Shown: positions 16,913-25,088, counted from the stretch's first letter. The stretch: 30,229 bases of DNA from CBDUQP01 sp965369385 (GCA_965369385.1 CBDUQP010000025.1:1-30229); one strand, 5' to 3'. Translations and numbers: made by a program. The notes: generated by a model not told the origin, from the letters alone.

Positions 16913-16973
16913 AAATTGGTGCAAATTGGTGCAAAATGGTGCAGAGTGGCGCACATGTGCACCAATTTGCACC
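16913..16973. repeat. Four tandem 10-bp repeats plus 16-bp inverted repeat
   Basis: AAATTGGTGC occurs twice exactly (16913-16922, 16923-16932), then as AAAATGGTGC (16933-16942) and AGAGTGGCGC (16943-16952). The block GGTGCAAATTGGTGCA (16918-16933) is repeated exactly in inverted form at 16958-16973. A related GTGCACCATG lies at about 17061-17070. The array is 46 bp past the glycoside hydrolase stop. It could be a 3' hairpin or a binding array for a regulator of the downstream propeller genes. Confidence 0.7.
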
Positions 16974-17412
16974 TCGTAGGCGACTGGCCTGCAAGTTGCG
17001 CCAGCACAAGTCTTAACACGCTGTCATGAGGTGCGATTTCCGGTTAACTCTGCTGGCATGTGCACCATGTTGTGTTTTGACGTTTGGAGGCGGTTTTTTG
17101 CGAAAAGGCACCCGTCCGGCTGCGTCACAGTCCGCAGCCGTGGTCAGTATGTTAGTATATGACTGCGCTCTGCCATCGCGAGAACCCAATTGCCTCCGTT
17201 TGCGTTATCCCTGATCACACCGTCAGTACTTGCCACTGCAACTCTTGCGGCCTGGCGAATCACGCGACTGCACTTCACGGGGCGAGCGGAGAACCGCGAA
17301 AGATCATTATTCTCCATGTTTTTTTGGCGACATAAGTCATAATTATTCCTCGACAATCAACTACCCTGCGAGAATGATGATGGAGCCATAGGGCTTCACG
17401 CAGACTGGCGAG
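16974..17412. other. Intergenic region before the beta-propeller gene
   Basis: About 440 bp without a convincing ORF on either strand. It probably contains a separate promoter for the two propeller genes, which start at 17425. No tRNA or other RNA was recognised. Confidence 0.4.
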
Positions 17413-17424
17413 GAGAGTAGTTAC

Positions 17425-18696
17425 ATGGCTGATTGTGATCAGAACTCAGAGTTTGGGCGCATTGTTGAACACGGAAGAATACTGGGCCGACCGCTCAAGG
17501 CACCTGCAGGCACCACAGGCAGCGTGGGCTACGAACTGGGCAAGTGCTTTCAACTGGACGCAACACACTGTCTGCTCGTAGCCAGCATGGATGAGCAGGG
17601 CGGCGGCGACATGTGTGTGGGCAATGACGGCTTCGTCTTCAGCAAGTTGTCCGATATCCGCCCGGAAGATGCCATTGCTATCAACCGCCCCGATCCCCAA
17701 TACAAGCTGAAGTCGGGCTTGGGAAATGCTTTCCTTGCAAAGTTTCCCGCCACTGGCGGATTCGTACCGCTGGGTGCGGAGTCCAAGGATGGGGAATCAA
17801 TTCGTGGCGAAGGCACCGGGCTCCTGATTTCGTCGTGCCTCACATTCAATGAAGATCGCACCAGTGCCTTCGAGGATGACAGTGAGGTCATTTTCGAGTT
17901 CATGCAGTTGAAGTGGGACGGCCGCCGCATATCCGTCACCAAGAGGGAAATGTGCGATCACCTGCTGGGATATAGACTGTTCGGTCCGCCGTTGTCATAC
18001 TTCTATCTGGATGCGGACAGTCTTCTGGCGCCGCTTTCGACGAGTGAAGGGATTGTCGTTTTCAGGTTTGACTTCGACGGCAGCCAGTGGGTGGCAACTG
18101 AAAGCGGCAAGCCATTCATGATTTGTCATGATTCGATTAGCTTCAACCTTCCCGGCGAGTTAGAGCCTTCCATAGTCAAACGGGGAGATACGTATCTGAT
18201 ATACACTCGCGGGAATGATTCCAAGGGCAGGGTGTATGCTTCAAGTGACGGCCTGAATTACGAATTGCTGTTTGAGAGGGATAATCGCAATGTACCGCAA
18301 TCTCTGAATACGGGACTGGACGGGAGCCTCTACCTGCTGACTAATCCAAGCTTGGGAATGCTGCGAAATCCGCTGGTGGCTTATCCGATGATCGGTGAGA
18401 GCTTCGGCGAAGCCGTGGTAATCCATGATGAGGATGGAATTCGTGATGACAAGGGCGACAAGGTCCCGTTCATCGATCATGGAGTTGGCGTAAATCTGTA
18501 CCTCGATGGCCGCTGGCGGCATTTACTTTGGTATCGGGTGTGTGACCTGAAAGAGCGAAGCTTCCATAGCTTTATGGAGGAGACCGCCAAGGAAATTCAC
18601 GGCGCCGATGGCCCAACGGCCCGAAGCGATACGGGCGGCCTGTACTTGGTGGAAGTGGAATACGCCCAGGTGGCTGATGTGCCTTTTGGCTGGTAG
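17425..18696 (+). CDS. Beta-propeller (sialidase- or GH43-like) protein, cytoplasmic
   Basis: A 423-residue protein with no signal peptide. Repeated strands of the type GLLISSCLTFNED, DTYLIYTRGNDSKGRVYASSDGLNYELL and LEPSIVKRGDTYLIY indicate a five- or six-bladed propeller as in sialidases or GH43-type glycosidases. The SSDGLNYELL stretch resembles a degenerate Asp box. The catalytic set (Arg triad, Tyr, Glu, Asp) cannot be assigned with confidence. GAGGAGAG lies 7 nt before the ATG. It is followed after 69 bp by a clearer sialidase-family gene, suggesting an operon that handles glycans. It may process oligosaccharides imported after the secreted hydrolase has acted, which is inference. Confidence 0.75.
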   Translation: MADCDQNSEFGRIVEHGRILGRPLKAPAGTTGSVGYELGKCFQLDATHCLLVASMDEQGGGDMCVGNDGFVFSKLSDIRPEDAIAINRPDPQYKLKSGLGNAFLAKFPATGGFVPLGAESKDGESIRGEGTGLLISSCLTFNEDRTSAFEDDSEVIFEFMQLKWDGRRISVTKREMCDHLLGYRLFGPPLSYFYLDADSLLAPLSTSEGIVVFRFDFDGSQWVATESGKPFMICHDSISFNLPGELEPSIVKRGDTYLIYTRGNDSKGRVYASSDGLNYELLFERDNRNVPQSLNTGLDGSLYLLTNPSLGMLRNPLVAYPMIGESFGEAVVIHDEDGIRDDKGDKVPFIDHGVGVNLYLDGRWRHLLWYRVCDLKERSFHSFMEETAKEIHGADGPTARSDTGGLYLVEVEYAQVADVPFGW

Positions 18697-18765
18697 CATC
18701 CGGGGTGAAATTGAAGAAGTGTTTCTGCAAAGATTATGAGAGATCATAGACATAAAGGAGAATCC

Positions 18766-19866
18766 ATGCTCAAGCCAACGAACGTACCAGTGGACGGTCA
18801 CTTGGGGACCGTGGTGCCCGCAGCCGGGGGGCTGTTCTTCTGCTATGCGGACACGCCCAATACAACGCACGACCCGCTTACGCCCTTGGGGCCGCAGCGC
18901 ATCGTCGGACGGTTCAGCTCCGACGCCGCACAGACGTGGTCCCAGCCGCGGGTGCTCGTGGAATGCGACGCCGCGCCGGGCGTGGTGTCGAGCCCCATTG
19001 CCTGCGGTGACGCCGAGGGCCGACTGAATGTGTTGTGGCTGCGGTTCTACACGTATGGCGTTCTCACGCCCGAGACCGCCCGATGCGAAGTCTGGCACGC
19101 CGGCAGTGTGGACAACGGACAAATCTGGTCCAAGCCCGTTCAGGTAGACTTCGGCCATACGTACACCGGGGCATTGAACTCTATGCTGCGCCTGAGCAGC
19201 GGGCGTCTGTTGGCGCCGCTGTCATACATTGGTGCAAACAAAACGGGCAAGTTCGTGTCCATGGCGGTCTACTCCGATGACAACGGCGCCACGTGGCACG
19301 GCAGCGAAACGGACCTTGCCGGCGCTGGTGAAGGCGGCGAAGCCAACATGGGCGAAAACGGCATGATAGAGCCGGTCGTGGTCGAACTGGCCAGTGGGCG
19401 GGTGTGGATGCTTGTCCGCACGACGCTGGGGCGCCTCTATAGTTCATTCTCCGACGACGCGGGCGCGAACTGGGCGCGGCCGGAACCAACGCAATTTGAG
19501 ACGTCTAACTCTCCCGCGGGGATCTTGCGTTTGCACGACGGGCGGCTGGTGATCGTCTGGAACAACTGTAATGGCGAGCCGCTCCTTGGCGGTGTTAGCT
19601 ACGATCGCCACGCACTGCACGCGGCGATCTCCACCGATGACGGCGTCAGTTGGACCAACCCCGCCGAGCTTGTGCGCAAAGCCGACGACGAGTCCGTTCA
19701 CGCCCAGTATTGCTACCCATTCCTCGTGGAATCCGCCCCTGGGCAGGTGCTGGTGATGTATCATTGTATCGGCACGCACGGTACGGTTGAAGGGGAAGGC
19801 TGGTCCAACCCCCTTCGGAAATTTCTGCAATTCGATGCGGACTGGCTCTGTGCGGAAGGGCAATAG
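18766..19866 (+). CDS. Sialidase-family (BNR/Asp-box) protein
   Basis: A 366-residue protein with at least five Asp-box repeats: SSDAAQTWSQP, SVDNGQIWSKP, SDDNGATWHGS, SDDAGANWARP and STDDGVSWTNP, as in exo-alpha-sialidase propellers. GNGMIEPVVVEL-like context (GENGMIEPVVVELASGRVWML) carries the Glu that family members place before the fourth blade. No signal peptide is present, so it should act in the cytoplasm. ATG 18766 is chosen because AAAGGAG lies 5 nt upstream; an earlier in-frame ATG at 18736 lacks one. The gene is visibly richer in G+C than its neighbours, hinting at separate ancestry. In PVC bacteria many such proteins act on sugars other than sialic acid, so the substrate is open. 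Confidence 0.85.
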   Translation: MLKPTNVPVDGHLGTVVPAAGGLFFCYADTPNTTHDPLTPLGPQRIVGRFSSDAAQTWSQPRVLVECDAAPGVVSSPIACGDAEGRLNVLWLRFYTYGVLTPETARCEVWHAGSVDNGQIWSKPVQVDFGHTYTGALNSMLRLSSGRLLAPLSYIGANKTGKFVSMAVYSDDNGATWHGSETDLAGAGEGGEANMGENGMIEPVVVELASGRVWMLVRTTLGRLYSSFSDDAGANWARPEPTQFETSNSPAGILRLHDGRLVIVWNNCNGEPLLGGVSYDRHALHAAISTDDGVSWTNPAELVRKADDESVHAQYCYPFLVESAPGQVLVMYHCIGTHGTVEGEGWSNPLRKFLQFDADWLCAEGQ

Positions 19867-19893
19867 CCGGACCCAAGATGTTGCACTTCATGT

Positions 19894-20115
19894 GTGAATT
19901 CGCCGGAGTTCATTCGCGATCGTTCCGAAGTGACAAACCTTGATATTCTGATGTTTACGTTCGATATGGGCCATCCGAACGTACATGCCAGAAAATGCCT
20001 AACCAGATTGAAGAGGGAAGATAAGGTTGTTTATGAAGGCCAGATCGGGATAAGCTATGAGAGTTGTATCCGTAATGGAAAGATCAAGACAGTGAAGGCG
20101 GTGCTCAATGGCTAA
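19894..20115 (+). pseudogene. C-terminal fragment of a three-Cys-motif partner protein (TcmP-like)
   Basis: A 73-residue frame resembling the last part of TcmP proteins: a small winged-helix-like segment DILMFTFDMGHPNVHARKCLTRLKREDKVVYEG, then a basic tail. Full TcmP proteins have about 250-400 residues, so most of the gene is missing; the frame runs back only to the sialidase stop at 19864-19866. Its end overlaps the next gene by 8 nt, the tight linkage expected of TcmP and its Gp37/Gp68-family partner. Assignment rests on this linkage and on the C-terminal pattern; the fragment may still be translated from GTG 19894. Confidence 0.6.
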
Positions 20116-20830
20116 CTCAAGAATAGAGTGGACGGAGTCCACTTGGAACCCTGTGACAGGTTGCACGAAGATCAGTGCGGGGTGTGCCAACTGCTATGCC
20201 GAACGCATGGCTAGGCGACTTCAGTTAATGGGGCAGGCCAATTACGTCAATGGCTTTGAAGTTACCACACATCCGCACGTTCTGTCCCATCCATTGAAGT
20301 GGAAGAAGCCGCAGGTGATATTTGTCAACTCCATGAGTGATCTTTTTCACGAAGACATTCCGCTGGAGTTCATTCGAGACGTATTTGATGTGATGGGGCG
20401 GGCCAGTTGGCATACCTTCCAGATTCTGACCAAGCGAGCCGAACGGTTGGCAGAATTGGCGCCACTCTTGAACTGGCCGGAAAATGTCTGGATGGGGGTG
20501 ACAGTCGAGAATGCGGATTGTGCATATCGAATTGACCATCTGCGGGATGTCTCTGCGGCCGTACGGTTCCTATCGATGGAGCCGCTTCTGTCGCCGGTAG
20601 AGGGTATGAACCTCGATGGCATCGACTGGGTGATAGTTGGTGGCGAATCCGGACCTGGATCGCGTCCTATTGAGAAAGATTGGGTTCACGGAATTCGCAA
20701 GCAATGCAGAGAAGCAAAGGTGTTGTTCTTCTTCAAACAGTGGGGTGGTACGAACAAGAAGAAAACTGGGCGTTTGCTTGATGGAAAAACCTACGACGAA
20801 ATGCCCAGTCACAGGACGCCCGCATTGTAA
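20108..20830 (+). CDS. Phage Gp37/Gp68 (DUF5131) family three-Cys-motif protein
   Basis: A 240-residue protein beginning ANSRIEWTESTWNPVTGCTK, then ISAGCANCYAERMARR, the family hallmark with three Cys in a C-x6-C-x2-C arrangement, likely a metal or iron-sulfur site. Other family motifs are PQVIFVNSMSDLFHE, WHTFQILTKRAERL, NVWMGVTVEN, RFLSMEPLLSP and the closing VIVGGESGPGSRP, then FFFKQWGG. The fold is thought to be radical-SAM-like. Its biochemical role is not established; members occur in phages and in mobile islands, usually beside TcmP. Here it looks complete while the partner is truncated. It lies next to a tRNA gene and an integrase remnant, supporting arrival on a mobile element. Confidence 0.92.
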   Translation: MANSRIEWTESTWNPVTGCTKISAGCANCYAERMARRLQLMGQANYVNGFEVTTHPHVLSHPLKWKKPQVIFVNSMSDLFHEDIPLEFIRDVFDVMGRASWHTFQILTKRAERLAELAPLLNWPENVWMGVTVENADCAYRIDHLRDVSAAVRFLSMEPLLSPVEGMNLDGIDWVIVGGESGPGSRPIEKDWVHGIRKQCREAKVLFFFKQWGGTNKKKTGRLLDGKTYDEMPSHRTPAL

Positions 20831-20870
20831 TGATCGATTGCTCTGACCATGGGTACTATGTGCATTGACG

Positions 20871-21005
20871 TTAACTGGGAATCGGGGGAAAGAATCGGGC
20901 GCCACCCCATTCGAACAGGCTGCGTACGCAACGGATATGCTTATTGATTGTAGAGCGTGCGAGCGGCTTGCCCTGCAGCGGGTTGTCCATAAGGTTATTC
21001 GCAAA
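20871..21005 (-). pseudogene. Tyrosine recombinase (integrase) remnant
   Basis: The minus-strand frame contains LARSTINKHIRCVRSLFEWG, matching the helix of the SAM-like core-binding domain in phage-type integrases (the A-R-x-T-I-N-x-x-I-x-x-(I/V)-x-x-(L/M)-F-x-W pattern). It then diverges to a short tail and stops at 20871. The catalytic domain with its Arg, His and Tyr residues is absent, and no start is evident. Its place about 100 bp from the 3' end of tRNA-Pro fits a decayed integrase at a tRNA attachment site. Confidence 0.6.
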
Positions 21006-21102
21006 GTTTCCGTAAATTACTGAAACTTCCGAACACTTCCGCGCTGCCCGAAAGACTGGCAGGTGCCACATAACATGCGGCGACCGGATGTCTTACAAAA
21101 TA

Positions 21103-21176
21103 TCGGGGCGAAAGGATTCGAACCTTCGGCCTCCTGCTCCCAAAGCAGGCGCTCTGCCAAGCTGAGCTACGCCCCG
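21103..21176 (-). tRNA. tRNA-Pro (anticodon UGG)
   Basis: Read on the minus strand, acceptor arms CGGGGCG (21176-21170) and CGCCCCG (21110-21104) pair fully, with discriminator A at 21103. The D arm begins TAGCTCAGCTTGG. The anticodon stem CCTGC/GCAGG encloses the loop TTTGGGA, giving UGG, so proline. The T arm has GGTTCGAATCC. CCA is not encoded; ATA follows. The gene is 74 nt. The neighbouring integrase remnant lies on the 3' side, the usual insertion point for islands. Confidence 0.97.
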
Positions 21177-21864
21177 TGGCGTCAATTCTCGTGTCCGTCT
21201 TCGTACCATCCGTCCGCCATTGGCATTTGGCGGGCCGTACAGTAGACGCCAGCCGGGGCCGGATGTCAAGCAGGTAGCCGAGAGACCTGCAATTGCGTTT
21301 GTCGGTGACTATTTCCAAATCTTTCGGCCTTCTTGCCGACTTTCTTCGGGTTCCTCAAGGCTCATTGCGAGGATACTTGCGGGTTCTGCCGGACATCCTC
21401 GCCAAAGTGAGGCGAATTGTGGCATTTGGGGGTCTTTTGGTTGGAATTTCGCGGCTGAGTTCCGCCAAGCGATAGCGTTCGCTGGCAGGCATTGGCCCGT
21501 GATTTGTGGATTTGGTCTCAGGGCTGTTCATCTGGCAGATATGGTGTGCTTCGAACAAAGAGGCAGATTTCTGTCAGCATTTCTAAATACGCCAAAAGTT
21601 ACGATGCGTCACTAAGGGGAGCATATAGGGGGGTTGTGTGTTCTGGTGATTGGTGCAGCGTGCGGTCCATGAGAATTCTGTCAGGGGAATTTGCCACGGG
21701 GCATTTTGAATCCTACTTTCCTGTTGAAGCGTTTCTCCCTGACGGGGAGGTTCGTGTGGATGCTTTCGATTCGCCACTACAAGCTTTGGGATTTGCAGGC
21801 GAATCAAGGGTGTCGTAGCGGCGTGTGTTGGTGGAATTTTCAATGGGCTTGTCAGATGTAGCAA
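21177..21864. other. Long non-coding stretch between tRNA-Pro and a PEP-CTERM gene
   Basis: About 690 bp. Several short frames exist on both strands, but none has a ribosome binding site, family pattern or convincing composition. An 8-bp inverted repeat GCGAGGAT/ATCCTCGC lies at 21367-21402 with a 20-nt loop. The start should contain the tRNA promoter on the minus strand. Confidence 0.4.
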
Positions 21865-21880
21865 GTGAGGAGGTTGTACC

Positions 21881-22945
21881 GTGGAAAGAAACAACATCAA
21901 TCTTATGGCAATTGTCCTGGCGGCGGCGGTGACGATTCTGGCGTGTCCTGTCATCGTTCAGGCGGATAGTGTTCTTTGGGGCATTGACGCGAAGGATGAT
22001 CAGCTATTTTGCTTCAAAGATGCTAGGGCCCCGATCGATAGTTTTATCGATTTTGGTTCGCTTCACTACAGGTCAGGCGAAGTGGTCACGCAGATGGGAA
22101 GAGGCAAGAACAAGGCGGATATCAAGGCGTTTGCGGTCTCGTCCGATGGTATTGCCTATATGGTGGCTGACAAGGGTGTCGGCAAGTACGAGGATAATGG
22201 CCTGCTGATGTCTATTGATCTGAACAATGTCATTGCCGGCGATAAGAATATCGTGAACATTATCGGTGCGATAGATGTTGAGTATGGTAGTAACGGCAAC
22301 GGTAAAGGCAAAGGTAGAGGCAAAGGTGAAGGTAGAGGTAGAGGTAATGTCGCCAGTGTCACCGGTCTGGCATTCAGTCCTGACGGGGAGCTGATGATGT
22401 TGCTCCAGAGTAGAAGAGCGGCAAGCAAGCTGTATACCATTGATACGTTTGTCGGCGCAGATGGTGCGGTTGACGCCTCGTTGATCGGTAGTATTGTGGG
22501 GCTTAAGAAACAGGCTTTTGCTGCCGAAGATATAACCTTTGATGCTGCGGGCAATATGTATGTAGTGGATGATAAGGACAAGCGTAGTAATGGAACGCTT
22601 TATAAGGTTAACGCCAGAAACGGTGCGATTATGAAAGTGATCGACAATAATCTGGGAGACTACGGCATCGCTGACACCGAGATAGAGGGTTTGGCATACG
22701 ATCGTGCAAGCAAAATCATGGTGGCTTGGGATAAGAAGAATGATTCCCTGGTTAAGGTGAACATGCTCAAAGAGGGTAATAATTCGCATATCAAGCTCAA
22801 AGCGATGGGGCTGGAAGATGTCAAGGCCATGTCTTTCCAGGCCACTGCAGTTCCCGAACCGGGTACGCTTGGGTTACTTGCCATCGGTTCTGTGGCATTC
22901 TTCATGAGGCGCAGGCAAACTACGTCTTTGCAACGGCGAATTTGA
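21881..22945 (+). CDS. Secreted PEP-CTERM protein with Gly/Lys/Arg-rich repeat
   Basis: A 354-residue protein with an N-terminal signal peptide (NLMAIVLAAAVTILACPVIVQA, cleaved near residue 28). The mature part has propeller-like blades: AFAVSSDGIAYMVAD, GLAFSPDGELMMLLQ, ITFDAAGNMYVVDD and LAYDRASKIMVAWD. A low-complexity insert of repeated GK/GR/GE units (about 137-154) is encoded by a GGTAAAGGC-type repeat tract. The tail VPEP (324-327), a hydrophobic helix and RRRQ form a PEP-CTERM sorting signal, recognised by an exosortase and used for surface display or release in bacteria with complex envelopes. The GTG start has GAGGAGG 7 nt upstream. Function unknown; no exosortase is in the window. 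Confidence 0.9.
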   Translation: MERNNINLMAIVLAAAVTILACPVIVQADSVLWGIDAKDDQLFCFKDARAPIDSFIDFGSLHYRSGEVVTQMGRGKNKADIKAFAVSSDGIAYMVADKGVGKYEDNGLLMSIDLNNVIAGDKNIVNIIGAIDVEYGSNGNGKGKGRGKGEGRGRGNVASVTGLAFSPDGELMMLLQSRRAASKLYTIDTFVGADGAVDASLIGSIVGLKKQAFAAEDITFDAAGNMYVVDDKDKRSNGTLYKVNARNGAIMKVIDNNLGDYGIADTEIEGLAYDRASKIMVAWDKKNDSLVKVNMLKEGNNSHIKLKAMGLEDVKAMSFQATAVPEPGTLGLLAIGSVAFFMRRRQTTSLQRRI

Positions 22946-23121
22946 CTTGTCGCGACGTGGCTCGCAGAGCGAAGACCAGTCGGGCTGCTGGATTCGAAGG
23001 ATGAATCGTTCTACGGTGCGTCATTTGAGCGTAGCGGATCACCGAGAGTCTTTAGGCTTCGGCCTGAGCCGTTGGAAAGGCGATCTGCTGTCCCTTCAGT
23101 AGCTACGGTGTAATCACTTAA

Positions 23122-23490
23122 CTACTTCGCTGAGATTGCGTACTCGAACGAATCGCGGGGGATACCGTCGCCGTCCTGCCAGCCTTCATAGCCGAGCATT
23201 TGCGGGTCGCTCCATGTTCGCCCGCTATCTTCGCTGACTGACCAGAACTTCACTGCCGGGAACCCTTCGACCTCGCCGCCACGCATCAGCATCAGCACAC
23301 GCATACCGCCCAGCGACACCACCGTGGGCTCGCACAGTCCGCGATTTGACTTGTCCCTGCCCAAACTCACGACTTGTCCAAGTGTCAATTCAAGATCGCT
23401 ACGATCTGCATTCCAGCTGGCGGACAATACACCGCAGTCTATCCACCATCCACTATCGGCATGCGTAACCGTGCCGGGATTTATTCTCGC
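23122..23490 (-). pseudogene. Sialidase-family fragment
   Basis: The minus-strand frame, open from about 23490 to 23122, reads INPGTVTHADSGWWIDCG, then ASWNADRSDLEL, LCEPTVVSLGGMRVLMLMRGG and an Asp box SEDSGRTWSDP. This is an internal part of a BNR-type sialidase: the EPTVV...MLMR segment is the usual fourth-blade strand. No credible start codon or ribosome binding site precedes it, and blades on both sides are missing. It is a remnant of a gene resembling, but not identical to, the intact sialidase-family gene at 18766-19866. Confidence 0.65.
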
Positions 23491-23526
23491 TCACCTGCGG
23501 TCTCCTGATCACCTGTTCTACTTTCA

Positions 23527-23736
23527 ATGCCGACGCAACAACAGATGATCTACCACCTTAACGAACGACAGAAAGATTTGTCGTACACGCTGGCGTTCAA
23601 GTTCGATCGCCTGCGCAACCGGATGGCTGTGTTGCTCCAGGAAGCATACCGAAAGGGATACATCAAGCCGGCGTCGCTATGCGCGCAGATGGGTGACGGA
23701 ACTCCCAATGACTGTTTAAGGTCTGACGCAATCCTG
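23527..23736 (+). pseudogene. Unidentified 5' coding-like fragment
   Basis: From 23527 the frame encodes about 65 residues with plausible amphipathic composition (LNERQKDLSYTLAFKFDRL, then AVLLQEAYRKGYIKPASL) before it runs antisense into vapC. No family is recognised and no ribosome binding site is evident. It may be another gene remnant among the decayed genes here, or noise. Confidence 0.2.
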
Positions 23737-24150
23737 CTATCGCTGCGGGTCGATCCAATTCTCGATTGTCAGATTGCGGACCCGCCGGAATTCGTTCTCG
23801 TTGTTAGTCACAAGAGTGCAATCGGCCGCCAGGGCGTGGGCAGCGATAAGGGTGTCCAACGGGCCGATTGGTGTGCCGGCGTTTTCCAGTTCAGCGCGGA
23901 TGTGGCCGTATACTTCGGCGGCGGATGTGTCGAAGGAGAGTATGTCGAAGGCAGTGCAGAACTCTGTCAGAGCGTCGATGGCGGTTTCGGGCGTTCGGCA
24001 CTTGGCGACACCACACTGCAACTCCGCCAGAGAAATCGATGATAGCAGCGATTGGCCCGGCTCGAGCGCGGCGATTCTCGCCGCCAGTGTCCTGTCGCGA
24101 CCTCTGATCAGATCAATGCAGACATTGGTGTCGAACATGTAGCGAGTCAA
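23737..24150 (-). CDS. vapC: VapC-type PIN-domain ribonuclease toxin
   Basis: A 137-residue PIN-domain protein: MFDTNVCIDLIRGR with the first catalytic Asp (D7), SLAELQCG with E43, and IGPLDTLIAAHALA with D99, then LVTNNENEFRRVRNL, the closing acidic region. These acidic residues bind Mg2+ for RNA cleavage; VapC toxins cut tRNA or rRNA and stop translation. The start overlaps the end of vapB by 4 nt, the standard arrangement for coupled translation. The toxin looks complete in length and active-site residues. Confidence 0.93.
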   Translation of the reverse strand: MTRYMFDTNVCIDLIRGRDRTLAARIAALEPGQSLLSSISLAELQCGVAKCRTPETAIDALTEFCTAFDILSFDTSAAEVYGHIRAELENAGTPIGPLDTLIAAHALAADCTLVTNNENEFRRVRNLTIENWIDPQR

Positions 24151-24383
24151 ATGGCCTCCCTCACGTCAGGTGGGCCGCCCTGGTCCCGGCCGGCGTCCAT
24201 GAAGTCTCCCGGGAATCGCTCAACTGCGGACATGAGACGATTCAGCCGGTCCGCTGGATCGTAGAGGACTACGGTTGATCCAACGCGTTTTATGCAGACC
24301 TCGTCACCTTCGAAGCGAAATTCCTTTGGCAGCCGAACTGCCTGACTGGCTCCGTTCATGAACACTTTTGCTGTTTCCGCCAT
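24147..24383 (-). CDS. vapB: VapB-type antitoxin (AbrB/SpoVT fold)
   Basis: A 78-residue antitoxin. Residues 1-45 form a swapped-hairpin AbrB DNA-binding fold: AKVFMNGASQAVRLPKEFRF, then DEVCIKRVGSTVVL. The C-terminal half (RLNRLMSAVERFPGDFMDA) is the flexible part that would wrap the toxin's active site. It is first in the operon, with TAGGAG 6 nt before ATG 24383. It should repress its own promoter together with VapC through the palindrome at 24396-24417. Confidence 0.93.
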   Translation of the reverse strand: MAETAKVFMNGASQAVRLPKEFRFEGDEVCIKRVGSTVVLYDPADRLNRLMSAVERFPGDFMDAGRDQGGPPDVREAI

Positions 24384-24395
24384 GGTGAGACTCCT

Positions 24396-24417
24396 AGTAT
24401 ATATTGAAGTATATACT
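24396..24417 (-). promoter_or_regulatory. Palindromic operator of vapBC
   Basis: AGTATATA and TATATACT form perfect 8-bp arms around a 6-bp spacer, centred about 24 bp upstream of the vapB start. The A/T-rich arms contain possible -10 sequences, so complex binding would block transcription. AbrB-type antitoxins commonly bind such inverted repeats, so autoregulation is the likely role. Confidence 0.7.
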
Positions 24418-24488
24418 CTATCGGCATTGATGTCAAGCTCCGGTAGAGCATTCCGCCCTTTTGCGTAGATTGCTCATATTCTAAGGGC

Positions 24489-24625
24489 TTACGTTCGCAG
24501 GTCGCTTGGGCGGGTGTTTGTGAATCGTTTGAATACCGTGGCGAAGTATTGGCTGGAGCTGAAGCCCAGGCGATGGGCGATTTGCGTTATTGTCAGTTCG
24601 CTTCTTTCGAGCATGGTTCGGGCAA
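24489..24625 (-). pseudogene. C-terminal remnant of an AraC-family regulator
   Basis: The minus-strand frame ends with ARTMLERSELTITQIAHRLG then FSSSQYFATVFKRFTNTRPSDLRT, the second helix-turn-helix and signature of AraC regulators, which normally closes a protein of about 280-300 residues. Upstream of this the sequence stops resembling the family. It is a different gene from the intact regulator at 12058-12927. Confidence 0.7.
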
Positions 24626-24732
24626 CTCCATCCCGCCATACGTGCCGGTGGAAAACTACCTGGCGATGATAGGAGCAGCAAAGGAAGTACGCCGCCGGAC
24701 GTCGTAGCGTTTGGGGTCTCTGGCGCAATTAC

Positions 24733-24812
24733 GCAAAAAGGGGGACACGTATCCCGAAGCACATCGGGACTGCGCCTTTGGCTGCGTTTCTTGTACATGT
24801 CCCCCTTTTTGC
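24733..24812. repeat. REP-like palindromic element
   Basis: Outer 19-nt arms at 24733-24751 and 24794-24812 (GCAAAAAGGGGGACACGTA and its near-complement) pair with one mismatch. Inside, TCCCGA/TCGGGA arms at about 24752-24769 form a second hairpin. Such GGGGGACA...TGTCCCCC units are dispersed in several bacterial genomes, often mobilised by REP-associated transposases. No transposase is nearby. Confidence 0.7.
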
Positions 24813-24831
24813 TGCTTTCTGCGTGTCGTTA

Positions 24832-24966
24832 CTACAGTGATCTGGGTTGTCCGTCTCTGGCGGCTGACAGTACCGCGTCGCAGACTCGCTGTGTTTTCAG
24901 GCCGTCGGCGAAGTCCGGGCACATCTTATCGCCGGTGAGCGACTGGTACATGGCGAACACGTCGGA
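24832..24966 (-). pseudogene. C-terminal remnant of a Gfo/Idh/MocA-type oxidoreductase
   Basis: The minus-strand frame reads SDVFAMYQSLTGDKMCPDFA then DGLKTQRVCDAVLSAARDGQ before the stop at 24832. This matches the closing segment of Gfo/Idh/MocA proteins, the P-D-F-x-D-G-L-x-x-Q-x-V-x-D-A-V-x-x-S-A pattern. Only about 45 of some 350 residues survive. It is joined, out of frame, to a sugar isomerase fragment upstream, so an internal deletion fused two neighbouring genes. Confidence 0.7.
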
Positions 24967-25050
24967 AGCTCGCTTTTCAGTTCGCGAATGTAGGCATTGT
25001 AGTCGATGTTGCCCGTGCCCGGCTGAACTTCGTGCATGATTACAAGGCGC
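24964..25050 (-). pseudogene. Fragment of a sugar phosphate isomerase/epimerase
   Basis: The minus-strand stretch LVIMHEVQPGTGNIDYNAYI then RELKSEL resembles the xylose-isomerase-like TIM-barrel family, where (H/K)EVQPGTGNIDY...Y(I/L)REL is a late active-site strand. Fewer than 30 residues remain; the frame is lost at the junction with the Gfo/Idh remnant. Isomerase and Gfo/Idh genes are commonly adjacent in sugar-catabolic operons of these bacteria. Confidence 0.55.
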
Positions 25051-25088
25051 AACTGATACCATGGCGACCCACGATACGACTGTGTGTC

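Noticed and set aside
16913..16952. Tandem repeats as a CRISPR array
   Set aside because: Units are 10 bp with no spacers and no cas genes are nearby.
21220..21818. Overlapping frames of about 110-130 codons after tRNA-Pro
   Set aside because: No ribosome binding site, no recognisable motif and biased composition; read as non-coding.
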